Source: Chroococcidiopsidaceae cyanobacterium YX2bin18
Lineage (GTDB): Bacteria; Cyanobacteriota; Cyanobacteriia; Cyanobacteriales; Chroococcidiopsidaceae
Length of the DNA stretch: 35,768 nucleotides
NCBI GenBank assembly: GCA_030446505.1
Contig: JAUJND010000038.1
Location: forward strand, 1-35,768
Direction: 5' to 3'
Shown: one piece after another, positions 18,593 to 26,849 of the stretch
How the letters are laid out: every line of letters starts with the position of its first letter
How positions within the stretch are numbered: position 1 is the stretch's first letter
Notes under the pieces: model-generated
The model's input: only the letters and a program-made list of their open reading frames with translations
Database searches by the model: none
Told to the model about the DNA's origin: nothing
Made by a program: the position numbers and the translations under genes

Positions 18593-19378
18593 TCAAGATA
18601 CTGCAAATTCTGGATTGGGCATCACACTGAAGAGCGAGGAGCGCAGTTCGTCAATGGTTTGGAGTTGATAATTACCAGTTTGTTTTTCTTGTTCTAGAGT
18701 ACTTGCGATCGCCTCCAGCTTCTGTTGCAGCCGAGCCAGACTATCCTGACTTGGCTGTAGCATCTCTTGATAAAGATTAACCCGTCCCCAGCATTCTGCC
18801 ATCGCTGCCTGGAGTAAGCGTAAATTCTGCTCTAAGCTTTGCAATTCTTGCCGCTTCATCTCTTGCTCATCAGCTTGATGGTTAATCATTTCCTGATTTT
18901 GCTTCAGGCGAGCAATTATCTGCTCAATTTCCTGTTCCAGCCTTTGCAGTTCCTGCGTTTGTTGTTGTAGCTGCTTTTCAACTTGAACCAGAATCGGTTT
19001 CAAATCAATTTTATTGTCTTCTTGTCCATCGCCAGAAGCAACTCCTTGTCGCTGCCTCATCACTGAGGAGTGCTGACTCAAAATCGCCTCTCGTTCTCGT
19101 AAATTCTGCCGTTGACCAACCAACGTTTCATTAAGAAACTGGTAACTGTCTTGCTCATCTGCCAATTCCGTTGCCAAATTCATCCGGTCATTATCATTGG
19201 CTTGGTCTAACTTCGCTTGCAGTTCATCAATTGTCTGCTGCTGCAATTTCAGCTCTTCTTCCTGCTCATTGACAAAGTGAGAAGCATTTTTCAAATCACG
19301 CTGTAGATCTTGCACAATTTTCTGAAGCTGGTCTAAAGGCATCTTCTCCAGCGCCTCCAAATCGACTTTCTGGCTCAT
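18593..19378 (-). CDS. Partial tandem duplicate of HmpF (C-terminal coiled-coil region)
   Basis: 261-aa Gln/Glu-rich coiled-coil protein. It is homologous along its whole length to the C-terminal part of the adjacent hmpF: MSQKVDLEALEKMPLDQLQK matches INQKVNLAALEKMPLDQLQQ, and QEDNKIDLKPIL, AMAECWGRVNLYQEMLQP and the Q-L-Q-T-I-D-E-L ending also match. Similarity extends about 25 bp upstream of the ATG, into what is coding sequence (EPFDNAS) in the parent, so the start arose from an ATT-to-ATG change. It lacks the N-terminal LYLAEVQKQKGG region. Its frame is clean, including the position where the parent is frameshifted. It may still supply the C-terminal function, act as a competitor, or be a non-functional remnant. 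Confidence 0.8.
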   Translation of the reverse strand: MSQKVDLEALEKMPLDQLQKIVQDLQRDLKNASHFVNEQEEELKLQQQTIDELQAKLDQANDNDRMNLATELADEQDSYQFLNETLVGQRQNLREREAILSQHSSVMRQRQGVASGDGQEDNKIDLKPILVQVEKQLQQQTQELQRLEQEIEQIIARLKQNQEMINHQADEQEMKRQELQSLEQNLRLLQAAMAECWGRVNLYQEMLQPSQDSLARLQQKLEAIASTLEQEKQTGNYQLQTIDELRSSLFSVMPNPEFAVS

Positions 19379-19413
19379 GCTAGCGTTATCAACAGGTTCG
19401 CAATAGTTTTAAA

Positions 19414-21173
19414 CTATTCAAGATGCTGCAACCGTACTAGGCAAGATACTAGAGAGGAAAAGCGCATCTCCTCAATGGTTTGGAGTTGATGATTACCAGT
19501 TTGTTGTACTTGAGCTAAAATACCTGCGATCGCCTCCAACTTCTGCCGTAGCCCATCTAGACTATCCTGCACTGGCTGTAGCATCTCTTGATAAAGATTA
19601 ACTCGTCCCCAAGATTCTGCCATCGCCGTCCGCATTGATAGCAAACTCTGCTCTAAGCTTTGGAGTTCCTCCTGCTTCATCTTTTGTTCACGCGCTTGAT
19701 GCTCAATCATTCCCCAATCTTGCTGAATACTAGCTTGTATCTGCAAAAAATCTCCTGTTCCAGCCTTTGAAGTTCCTGCGCTTGTTGTTGTCGCTGCGTT
19801 TCAATCTGAATCAGAATTGGTTTTAAATCAATTTTGTTGTCTTCTTGAGCATTGTCAAGAACAACTCCTTGTCGCTGCATCATCACGCAGGAGTGCTGAT
19901 TCAAAATCGCTTTTCGTTCTCGTAAATTTTGCCGTTGTCCGACCAAAGTTTCATTAAGAAACTGGTAGCTGTCTTGCTCGTCTGCCAATTGAGTTGCTAA
20001 ATTGCTCCGGTCATTGTCACTAGCTTGGTTTAATTGCGTTTGCAGTTTATCAATTATCTGTTGCTGCAATTTCAGTTCTTCTTCCTGCTCACTAACAAAG
20101 TAAGAAGCATTTTGCAAATCACGCTGTAGATCTTGCACAATTTGCTGAAGCTGGTCTAATGGCATCTTCTCCAGCGCTGCTAAATTAACTTTCTGGTTAA
20201 TGCTGGCGTTATCAAAAGGTTCGCTAAGACTATAAATTTGCTGGTATAACTCCTCTTGGTTACGCATCTGTATACTTAGCATCCGAGCATAATCTTGCTT
20301 ACTACTCAGCGCCGATGTCCGTACCTGCAATTCTGATGATGACTGCTCCCAAGAATTTTGAGCTTGCTGCCACTCATTCAAGGTTATTTGCAGGGTTTCG
20401 GCTTGATTGTCAACTTCCTTTTGCTGCTGCTGAGCACTTAAGTGTTGCTGCTCAAACTGTTGCCAATGTTGACCTAGAATATCTTGTTGGGTTGCAACCA
20501 TCTCAAAAGAGAAATTCAGCTGTTCTAATACGACTTCCATCGGAGCAACGTCACTGGATAAGCGCTCAAGTAATTCCTGAATTTGGCGTGTCTGAACCTC
20601 ATCCAACAGCGGTTGCTGTACATTTGTCTGTTGCTCTGCTAGGAGTCGCTGCTCACCCCGCAGATGTTCCCAAGCACCTTCTAGCTCTCGACGATTACGC
20701 TCAATTTCTTTTTGCAGCCGCTCTATTGTCTTGCTCCCAGTATCAATTTCCTGCTGTTTCGCCTCCATTTGTTTAAAGTCGTTTTCCATTTGTTGCAGCT
20801 GTTCTAAACGCGCTTCCAGTTCCATGTTGCGACGATTCAGCTCTTGACTCTGATAAGTCAGAGACTGCTTCCACTGCTCAATTTCGTCTTCTTGGCGCTT
20901 AGACTTTTCTATGTGACGGGAGAAATTTTGCAAAATGCTGACCAAAGGACGCGCTGCCTCTTGAATCCGCTGTACTTGTCGATTTGCATTCACGTCTGCT
21001 AGTACGAGTGCACCACTACTTAAGTTATTGGCTTCCTCAGTAGGAATCGTTTCGTCTCCCGGCACAGGGTTCCAACTCTGATCACCTCGTTGAAAAGCCA
21101 GCAATTTGATTTCCGCCTTGCCAGCACCCATAAACCCACCCTTCTGCTTTTGTACTTCTGCTAAATACAGCAC
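19414..21173 (-). pseudogene. hmpF: Pilus motility protein HmpF, one frameshift
   Basis: HmpF is a coiled-coil cytoplasmic protein required for type IV pilus motility and taxis in cyanobacteria. I place the start at GTG 21173 (VLYLAEVQKQKGGFMGAGK), matching the usual M-L-Y-L-A-E-V opening, with GAGGG upstream; an in-frame TTG at 21230 would add 19 residues. WNPVPGDETIPTEEANN and RPLVSILQNFSRHIEKSKR are followed by a long heptad-rich Gln/Glu coiled coil. The frame stops after LQRLEQEIFCRYKLVFSKIGE. The expected continuation (IQASIQQDWGMIEHQ, MAESWGRVNLYQEMLQP) is in another frame and ends at 19414. The break is a one-base change in a run of six A (plus strand 19745-19750). It is divergent from hmpBCDE. 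Confidence 0.82.
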
Positions 21174-22229
21174 CCTGATCGCCCTCTTGATATACCTGCT
21201 ACCCGATTTTGAGCTAAACACTTCCCCCAATGGTTTAACTCGTCTGCATTAAACTCAGTTTAGGCAGACCACACCGGCAAAACTATTGTTAACTCTATTT
21301 TGAACTGAGCATAGTCATTAGCACTACCGAGTTAATGCTTAAATACTGCCTTCTGTCTGTTACAAACACTTAAAAAATAAACACCTCTGCCTACATTACT
21401 AAGGTAATCATGATTTTATAGACGAGCGCATTGTCATCTGTAAAGCTGTTGAGTCTACCCTGAAGGAATAGTATTAATAGTTCGCAATAATTATTGAAGG
21501 TACTTGTTTTAATTTTGTAACCCATCTGCTCATTGCTACCAAACTAGATAGCTACGAGATTTACACTCATGCTATGCTGCCTGAACCTGAAGAGGCAAGC
21601 CACTTACGACATCATGTGCAGGCAAACCCTGGTTGTCATACTAATGATAATGGGTTTATTTAGTTAAGTTCAAGTTTGAAAATCTCCAACGGATTATCTG
21701 AGAAACTTGGTTGCAGATGAAAATTTATTAATCAGTATAGAAGAATTTATTAGGCAATGCCTATAAAAATATCTTGCTTTAAAGAAAAGAGCGGCTCGAT
21801 TGCTTGTACTAGCCTGAACTACTTTTACTTACCACCGTACATTCACTTAAATGAAGCAATGTTTAAACATAGTTTGAGCAAAGTTATCAGTAAAATTTCG
21901 CTTGGATACATAGCATAAGTAGCGTTAACTTTATTTTATAGTTTAATCGTGTAAGGCTACTTTGAAACATCATTATAGCGTTTAATTCATCTTTAAGATG
22001 GAGTGTCTAAGTTTTTTTAAATTTATACATTTTTTATTACACGATTCAATTGTTGAAGCTTCAACAATTGAAATAAGAACTACTATTACGCAATCAAAAT
22101 TCAACACAACAACAGTGTTTAATCAATTAGTAAACAATAAAGCATTCTGAATTGTTTAAAATTTTGAGAGTAAACAAGGGTAGCCCGTTTCTAAATAGGA
22201 ACGTTTAATCAGGAGACAGATTAGCAATT
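21174..22229. promoter_or_regulatory. 1.05-kb divergent region between hmpF and hmpB
   Basis: No complete gene is seen. A start-less plus-strand frame of about 60 codons ends at a TAG near 21662 (…MLPEPEEASHLRHHVQANPG…) and may be chance. The PatA-type response regulator that often leads such clusters is not present. The region must hold the hmpF and hmpB promoters and contains the 28-bp palindrome at 22045-22072. Confidence 0.45.
22045..22072. promoter_or_regulatory. 28-bp perfect palindrome upstream of hmpB
   Basis: Arms TTCAATTGTTGAAG (22045-22058) and CTTCAACAATTGAA (22059-22072) with no loop, centred about 170 bp before the hmpB start in AT-rich DNA. No T-tract follows. It is a candidate operator for a dimeric regulator, or an mRNA leader hairpin. 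Confidence 0.5.
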
Positions 22230-22595
22230 ATGAGCACAATTCTAGTTGTAGAAGACAGCCCTACCCAACGCCAAATTATTTTAGACCTTTTAAAAGGAAG
22301 TAGCTTAACAGTTACTGTAGCTAATGATGGGGTTGAAGCATTGGAACAAATTCAGCTTTCTTGTCCAGACATAGTGGTGCTTGATGTTGTCATGCCCAGA
22401 ATGAACGGTTACGAACTTTGCCGCAAGATTAAGACTGACCCCAAAACCCAAAAGGTACGAGTAGTGATGTGTTCCTCAAAAGGTGAAGAATTTGATCGCC
22501 ACTGGGGTATGAAACAGGGTGCAGACGCGTATATTGTCAAACCCTTTCAGGCAAAGGAATTTTTAGGAACACTCAAACAACTATTGCAAGGATAA
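22230..22595 (+). CDS. hmpB: CheY-like response regulator (HmpB/PilH type)
   Basis: 121-aa single receiver domain without an output domain. The acidic pair E8-D9 (VVEDS), the phospho-acceptor Asp52 (VVLDVVMPRMNG), Ser82-83 at the switch Thr/Ser position and Lys104 (YIVKPF) are all in place. AGGAGA lies upstream of the ATG. It is the first gene of a tight cluster: its stop is 2 nt before hmpC. By position and type it matches the CheY of the hmp/pil systems that control type IV pili. It should receive phosphate from HmpE. Intact. Confidence 0.88.
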   Translation: MSTILVVEDSPTQRQIILDLLKGSSLTVTVANDGVEALEQIQLSCPDIVVLDVVMPRMNGYELCRKIKTDPKTQKVRVVMCSSKGEEFDRHWGMKQGADAYIVKPFQAKEFLGTLKQLLQG

Positions 22596-22597
22596 GG

Positions 22598-23137
22598 ATG
22601 GATGGCATGGTTGGAAATCCAGACTTATTAACTAGCAGTGAGCAAGAGCAAATTCCATTTGAATTTCAAGAACTAGAAAGACCTGAAGGTGAACTTCACC
22701 TGCGCTTTTATGTTTCTTCTAGTCAAGAGTTTGCGCTGCCAGCAATGGCAATCCGAGAAGTAATTTCTGTTCCTCCCGACCGAATTACCACAATTCCCAA
22801 TGCTTCTCCTTTACTTTTAGGTACTTTAAACGTGCGAGGACGAGTAATTTGGGTAGCTGACCTTGGCCAATTTCTTGGGGAACCAACTGCTTTAAACACA
22901 GACCGAGCGGAGATTCCGGTTCTTGCAGTTGAAGATCAAGACATGATGCTGGGGTTGGCAGTTGAGCAAATTGTTGGAATGGAATGGCTCGATGTGGAAG
23001 AAGTGCAGATGCTGTCGAAAGCACCGGACAGTATGGCATCCTTCCTGCGGGGTGAGTGGTTATTAGACAATACCCATCAGTGTCTCCGACTGCTAGATCA
23101 AAAAGCAATTCTGCGGAGTGCGCGGTGGACAGCATGA
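22598..23137 (+). CDS. hmpC: CheW-like adaptor (HmpC/PilI type)
   Basis: 179-aa soluble CheW-domain protein that should link transducer HmpD to kinase HmpE. The CheW fold is seen from about residue 30 (LHLRFYVSSSQEFALPAMAI, REVISVPPDRITTIPNASPL, LLGTLNVRGRVIWVADLGQF) to EQIVGMEWLDVEEVQ. The conserved N-V-R-G-x-V segment is present. A short acidic N-terminal tail precedes it. It starts 2 nt after hmpB, so the two are coupled, and 24 bp separate it from hmpD. Intact. Confidence 0.88.
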   Translation: MDGMVGNPDLLTSSEQEQIPFEFQELERPEGELHLRFYVSSSQEFALPAMAIREVISVPPDRITTIPNASPLLLGTLNVRGRVIWVADLGQFLGEPTALNTDRAEIPVLAVEDQDMMLGLAVEQIVGMEWLDVEEVQMLSKAPDSMASFLRGEWLLDNTHQCLRLLDQKAILRSARWTA

Positions 23138-23161
23138 AATCAAGGCAAGCGGAGACAGCAA

Positions 23162-25790
23162 ATGACATCAAGCATAAATCACGAGCAGGAATATCAACAG
23201 GCTCAGAAAGCCTATATTCAAGGCAACTATGAAGAAGCAGGAAACCAGGTCGATCAGCTAGTCCAAGATTTTCCTGATGATCCGAGTAGCCACCTGTTGC
23301 GGGGTCACATCTACTGTGTTTTACAGCAGTATGACTCTGCCCGAAAACACTATCAGATAGTGTTAAACCTGACAGAAGATCTAGAACTTATTGATTGTGC
23401 TAACAACGGTCTAGAATCCGTTAGTCAATACGAAAGTGCTGATCAATCAGCCAGCGCTGAGACGGATAAGGATGATAACGCGGTTTTTTTGAATGTTGAC
23501 TCCCTAGATTCGGAAGATTATTCCACAACTAATGAGCAACAAAACAGGCAAAATTTAGGTATGTTGGAGGGTTTTGATACTAACGTTTCAGATTTCAACT
23601 ACCTTGAGCATAATGAAGAATCTACGGGATTAGAGCAGCCGTTTGGCAATTCTTTTGGTTCGTTGAGTAGCGCTTCTATACCCAATAATACCGATGAGCC
23701 AGATATTTTTGATTTTTGCTGATCCATTTGACTTAACACCGCCTGATACTCAAGCACCGAACATTAATAGATATGAGCAGCTGGAATCGTTAAGCTACGA
23801 TGCCTATCCGAGTGAGCCAACCAGCTTTGAGCAGGAGCTAAGCTCCAATGAGGCTATTGGTGAAGATTCAGCTTTGTTAATGCCACTAGCGTTTGAGGAA
23901 CCCTCTGCGATAGAAAACACATTTGGCTCGATCAAGGCTGAATTTCCTCAAACAACTTCAGACACGGCTTTTGAAGACAATGACGCAGATGAAACTTTCT
24001 TCTTAGCCGCACCCCGGAAAGGGTTCCATGACAAACAGAGTTTTGAGTTGAATAAGTCTAGTACCGCCTCCACACAAGAAGCGGCTCAGTTAAACAATAT
24101 TAACTTCATAGACGAATTTAGTGAAGTTGATGATTTAGGCAATACTGCGGACTTTGATTTATCAGAACTGAAGGTTGATTTTACTGATGCAGGCATGAAT
24201 TCATCTTCTTGGGCAGCCAGCGACAGTTTTAGCAGTAATATCTTGTTAGAACATCGCACAAGTGATAGCGAAGATATTTCTAGTATCACTAATTCCTCGG
24301 AAGCAGCCCCCATTATCCCGCAGACAGATAGGTCAAAGGAGTTACACACCTTACAGCAAGGCTGGCTGGCAAAATTTGAGAATGCCTCTCTAGAAAAAAA
24401 ACAATGGCTCGCCGCTGGTGCTGTGGGAATCTTTTCAGCTGTCGTCGTAGGTGCAGTTGGCTTTGGAGGAACGCTGTTGTCTGGAGCGCAAAATCGTGCG
24501 GTGCGGCACACCGATTGGGCGATGCCAATAGCAGCAGGTATTGTTGGTTTTGCTACTACGCGCTTTTTGGGGCAGCTAATGCTTAAGCCCATCCAGCGAA
24601 CAAGAAGGGATCTTCAAGCTCAGTTTGCTGCTGTGCAACAAGGCAATTTCAATGCCCAAGCCACAGTTTATGCACAAGATGAATTTGGTCAGCTAGCATC
24701 TGGATTCAACGAAATGACTCAGGTCATTTTTACAACTACCAGTGAGGCGCAACGCAAGGCTGACGAGCAGGAACAAGCCAAAGAACAATTACAGCGTCAG
24801 GTAATGCGGCTGCTGGATGATGTCGAAGGAGCCGCACGGGGGGATTTGACCGTGCGAGCCGAAGTCAGCGCTGATGTTTTAGGGGCAGTAGCGGATTCGT
24901 TTAACCTGACAATTCAGAACCTCCGAGAAATCGTGCAACAGGTGAAGACGGCGGCACGCCAAGTTAGCAAAGAAGCAACTGACAGTGAAACGTTTGCCCA
25001 CGCCTTGTCTTCAGATGCGTTGCGGCAGGCGGAGGAACTGGCGGTGACACTGAATTCTGTTCAAGTGATGACCGACGCGATTCAACGGGTAGCAGAAAGT
25101 GCGCGGGAAGCTGAGTCCGTCGCCCGGTCTGCCTCAGCTACTGCCGAAAAAGGTGGTGAGGCGGTAGAACGCACCGTAGCAGGCATTTTAGAAATTCGTC
25201 AAACCGTTGCGGAAACGACCCGCAAGGTGAAGCGACTAGCGGAATCATCTCAAGAAATCTCGAAAATTGTTGCCTTGATCTCGCAAATTGCTTCGCGGAC
25301 GAATTTATTGGCGCTCAATGCCAGTATTGAAGCTGCACGAGCCGGAGATGCGGGTCGGGGCTTTGCAATTATTGCGGACGAGGTGCGCCAGCTAGCGGAT
25401 CGGATTGCTAAGGCGCTTAAAGAGATAGAGCAAGTTGTGAGACAAATTCAAACTGAAACTGGTTCCGTTATGACAGCAATGGAGGAAGGCACCCAGCAGG
25501 TTATTCAAGGAACACATCTGGCAGAACAGGCAAAGCGATCGCTTGAAGATATCGTGCAAGTGTCGAATCGGATTGACACTCTGGTTCGCTCTATTACTGC
25601 GGAAACAGTTGAACAGACTGAGACTTCTCGCGCCGTAGCTTCTGTGATGCAATCGGTGGAGCTAACAGCACAAGAAAATTCCCAGGAAGCCCAGCGCGTT
25701 TCTGGCTCTCTGCAAAATCTAGTAGGGGTAGCAGGTGACTTGCTCACCTCAGTTGAACGCTTTCGGGTAGAAACCAACGAGTCAATGTAG
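23162..25790 (+). pseudogene. hmpD: Methyl-accepting chemotaxis protein (HmpD/PilJ type), one frameshift
   Basis: A transducer of about 876 codons. The N-terminal frame (23162-23722) has TPR-like helices (QEYQQAQKAYIQGNYEEAGN, YDSARKHYQIVLNL) and an acidic linker, then ends [11 protein letters not shown]. One extra T in the run at 23713-23717 causes this; without it the protein continues [14 protein letters not shown] in the frame that ends at 25790. That part has two close membrane helices ([20 protein letters not shown] and [19 protein letters not shown]) with only a short loop between them, so no periplasmic sensor domain. HAMP segments and a full signalling domain follow (tip region [20 protein letters not shown] and [17 protein letters not shown]). 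The start at ATG 23162 lies 24 bp after hmpC. The rest is well preserved. Confidence 0.85.
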
Positions 25791-25885
25791 TTATTAGTTG
25801 TTAGTTCTTGGTTTTTATATACGCAATATAACAATTCCTTGTAACAAATCAAGAATAAATACTACTAAAAACTAACAACTAATAA
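25791..25885. repeat. Inverted repeat between hmpD and the hmpE duplicate
   Basis: TTATTAGTTGTTAGTT (25791-25806) is exactly complementary to AACTAACAACTAATAA (25870-25885). The arms begin at the hmpD stop. A similar AACTAATAACTAACAAATA precedes the second hmpE start near 26829. These TAGTTGT-type heptamers resemble common cyanobacterial short repeats. Confidence 0.6.
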
Positions 25886-25919
25886 ATATTTTTTTGAAAC
25901 TAACTTACTAAAAAATATT

Positions 25920-26815
25920 ATGATGCAGGAAGCAGAACAGCGAATATTAGGCTACTTCATTGAGGAATGCAAAGACCACCTTAATACAATTGAGCAGGGG
26001 TTACTGAACCTCCAAGCTACCCTTGAAAACAGGGAAATGGTCAACGAAGTTTTCCGGGCAGCTCACTCAATAAAAGGAGGAGCAGCGATGCTAGGACTAG
26101 ATAGCATCATGCAAACGTCTCATCACTTAGAAGACTATTTTAAAGATCTGCAAGAATGCCCTCAAATTCAGGTTGATCAAAAGCTAGAGTCACTGTTTTT
26201 AGCAGTATTTGATAACCTTAAAGAACTGTTAGCGCAACTTGAAGACTCGTTTTCCCTACCAGAAGTTGTGGTGAATAATCTGATGGCAAAGGTAGAGCCA
26301 GTCTTTAAAGAACTTAAGCAGCATCTAGGATTGCTGGTGCAATCTAGAGGCGGAGTGTCGTCGGCAGCTTCTTCGGACAAAGCTCCTCACAGTATGCAAG
26401 TAGAAGCGACTCATCCAGAACCATCAGCACCCAGCGTCGCTGAAAAAAACAACTCATTGCCAGTATTTGAAAACCAGGTAATGCAAAAACTGCGGGAGAT
26501 GTTGCAGCTATTTAAGCAGCCTGAAACGCCTCAAAGTCGCCACCAACTCCAAGAATGCTCTGAGCAGTTAGTGCGACTAGGCGAAAAATTTCAATTGCTA
26601 GGTTGGTGTACTTTGTGCCAAACAGCGTCAGGAGAAATCGCTAATGAGGAAATTACCTACCGTACCTGAGATCCAGTTGTGATATCAAACAATCTCAAAA
26701 TTTAGTTGTAGCAGGTCGTGAAGCCGAAATCACAACCAGTAAGCAATTGCAAACACTCTCATCGGTACGCAGGGTGTCCACATCCAACCAAAGAACTAAC
26801 AGTTAACCAATATTT
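25920..26815 (+). pseudogene. Partial duplicate of hmpE: HPt domain plus following region
   Basis: An intact 249-aa frame runs to 26669, with corrected frames carrying homologous sequence to about 26815. Residues 1-130 are an HPt domain with phospho-acceptor His49 (VFRAAHSIKGGAAML). They are nearly the same as the start of the gene at 26850 (YFIEECKDHLNTIEQGLLNL against YFIEEAKDNLNTIEQGLLNL). After a linker comes a second helical region (MQKLREMLQLFKQPETPQSR, LGEKFQLLGWCTLCQTA) that is normal in cyanobacterial CheA hybrids but absent from the downstream copy. A shift after NEEITYRT leads to IKQSQNLVVAGREAEITTSK and finally KELTVNQ before a stop. As written it would give a free HPt protein with no kinase. 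Confidence 0.72.
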
Positions 26816-26849
26816 CTGCTTGTCTTCCAACTAATAACTAACAAATATC

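Noticed and set aside
20315..20776. 153-aa plus-strand frame inside hmpF
   Set aside because: Antisense shadow of the Gln-rich coiled coil; no ribosome-binding site or family resemblance.
24086..24592. 168-aa minus-strand frame inside hmpD
   Set aside because: Antisense to conserved linker and membrane-helix codons of the transducer; no independent support.
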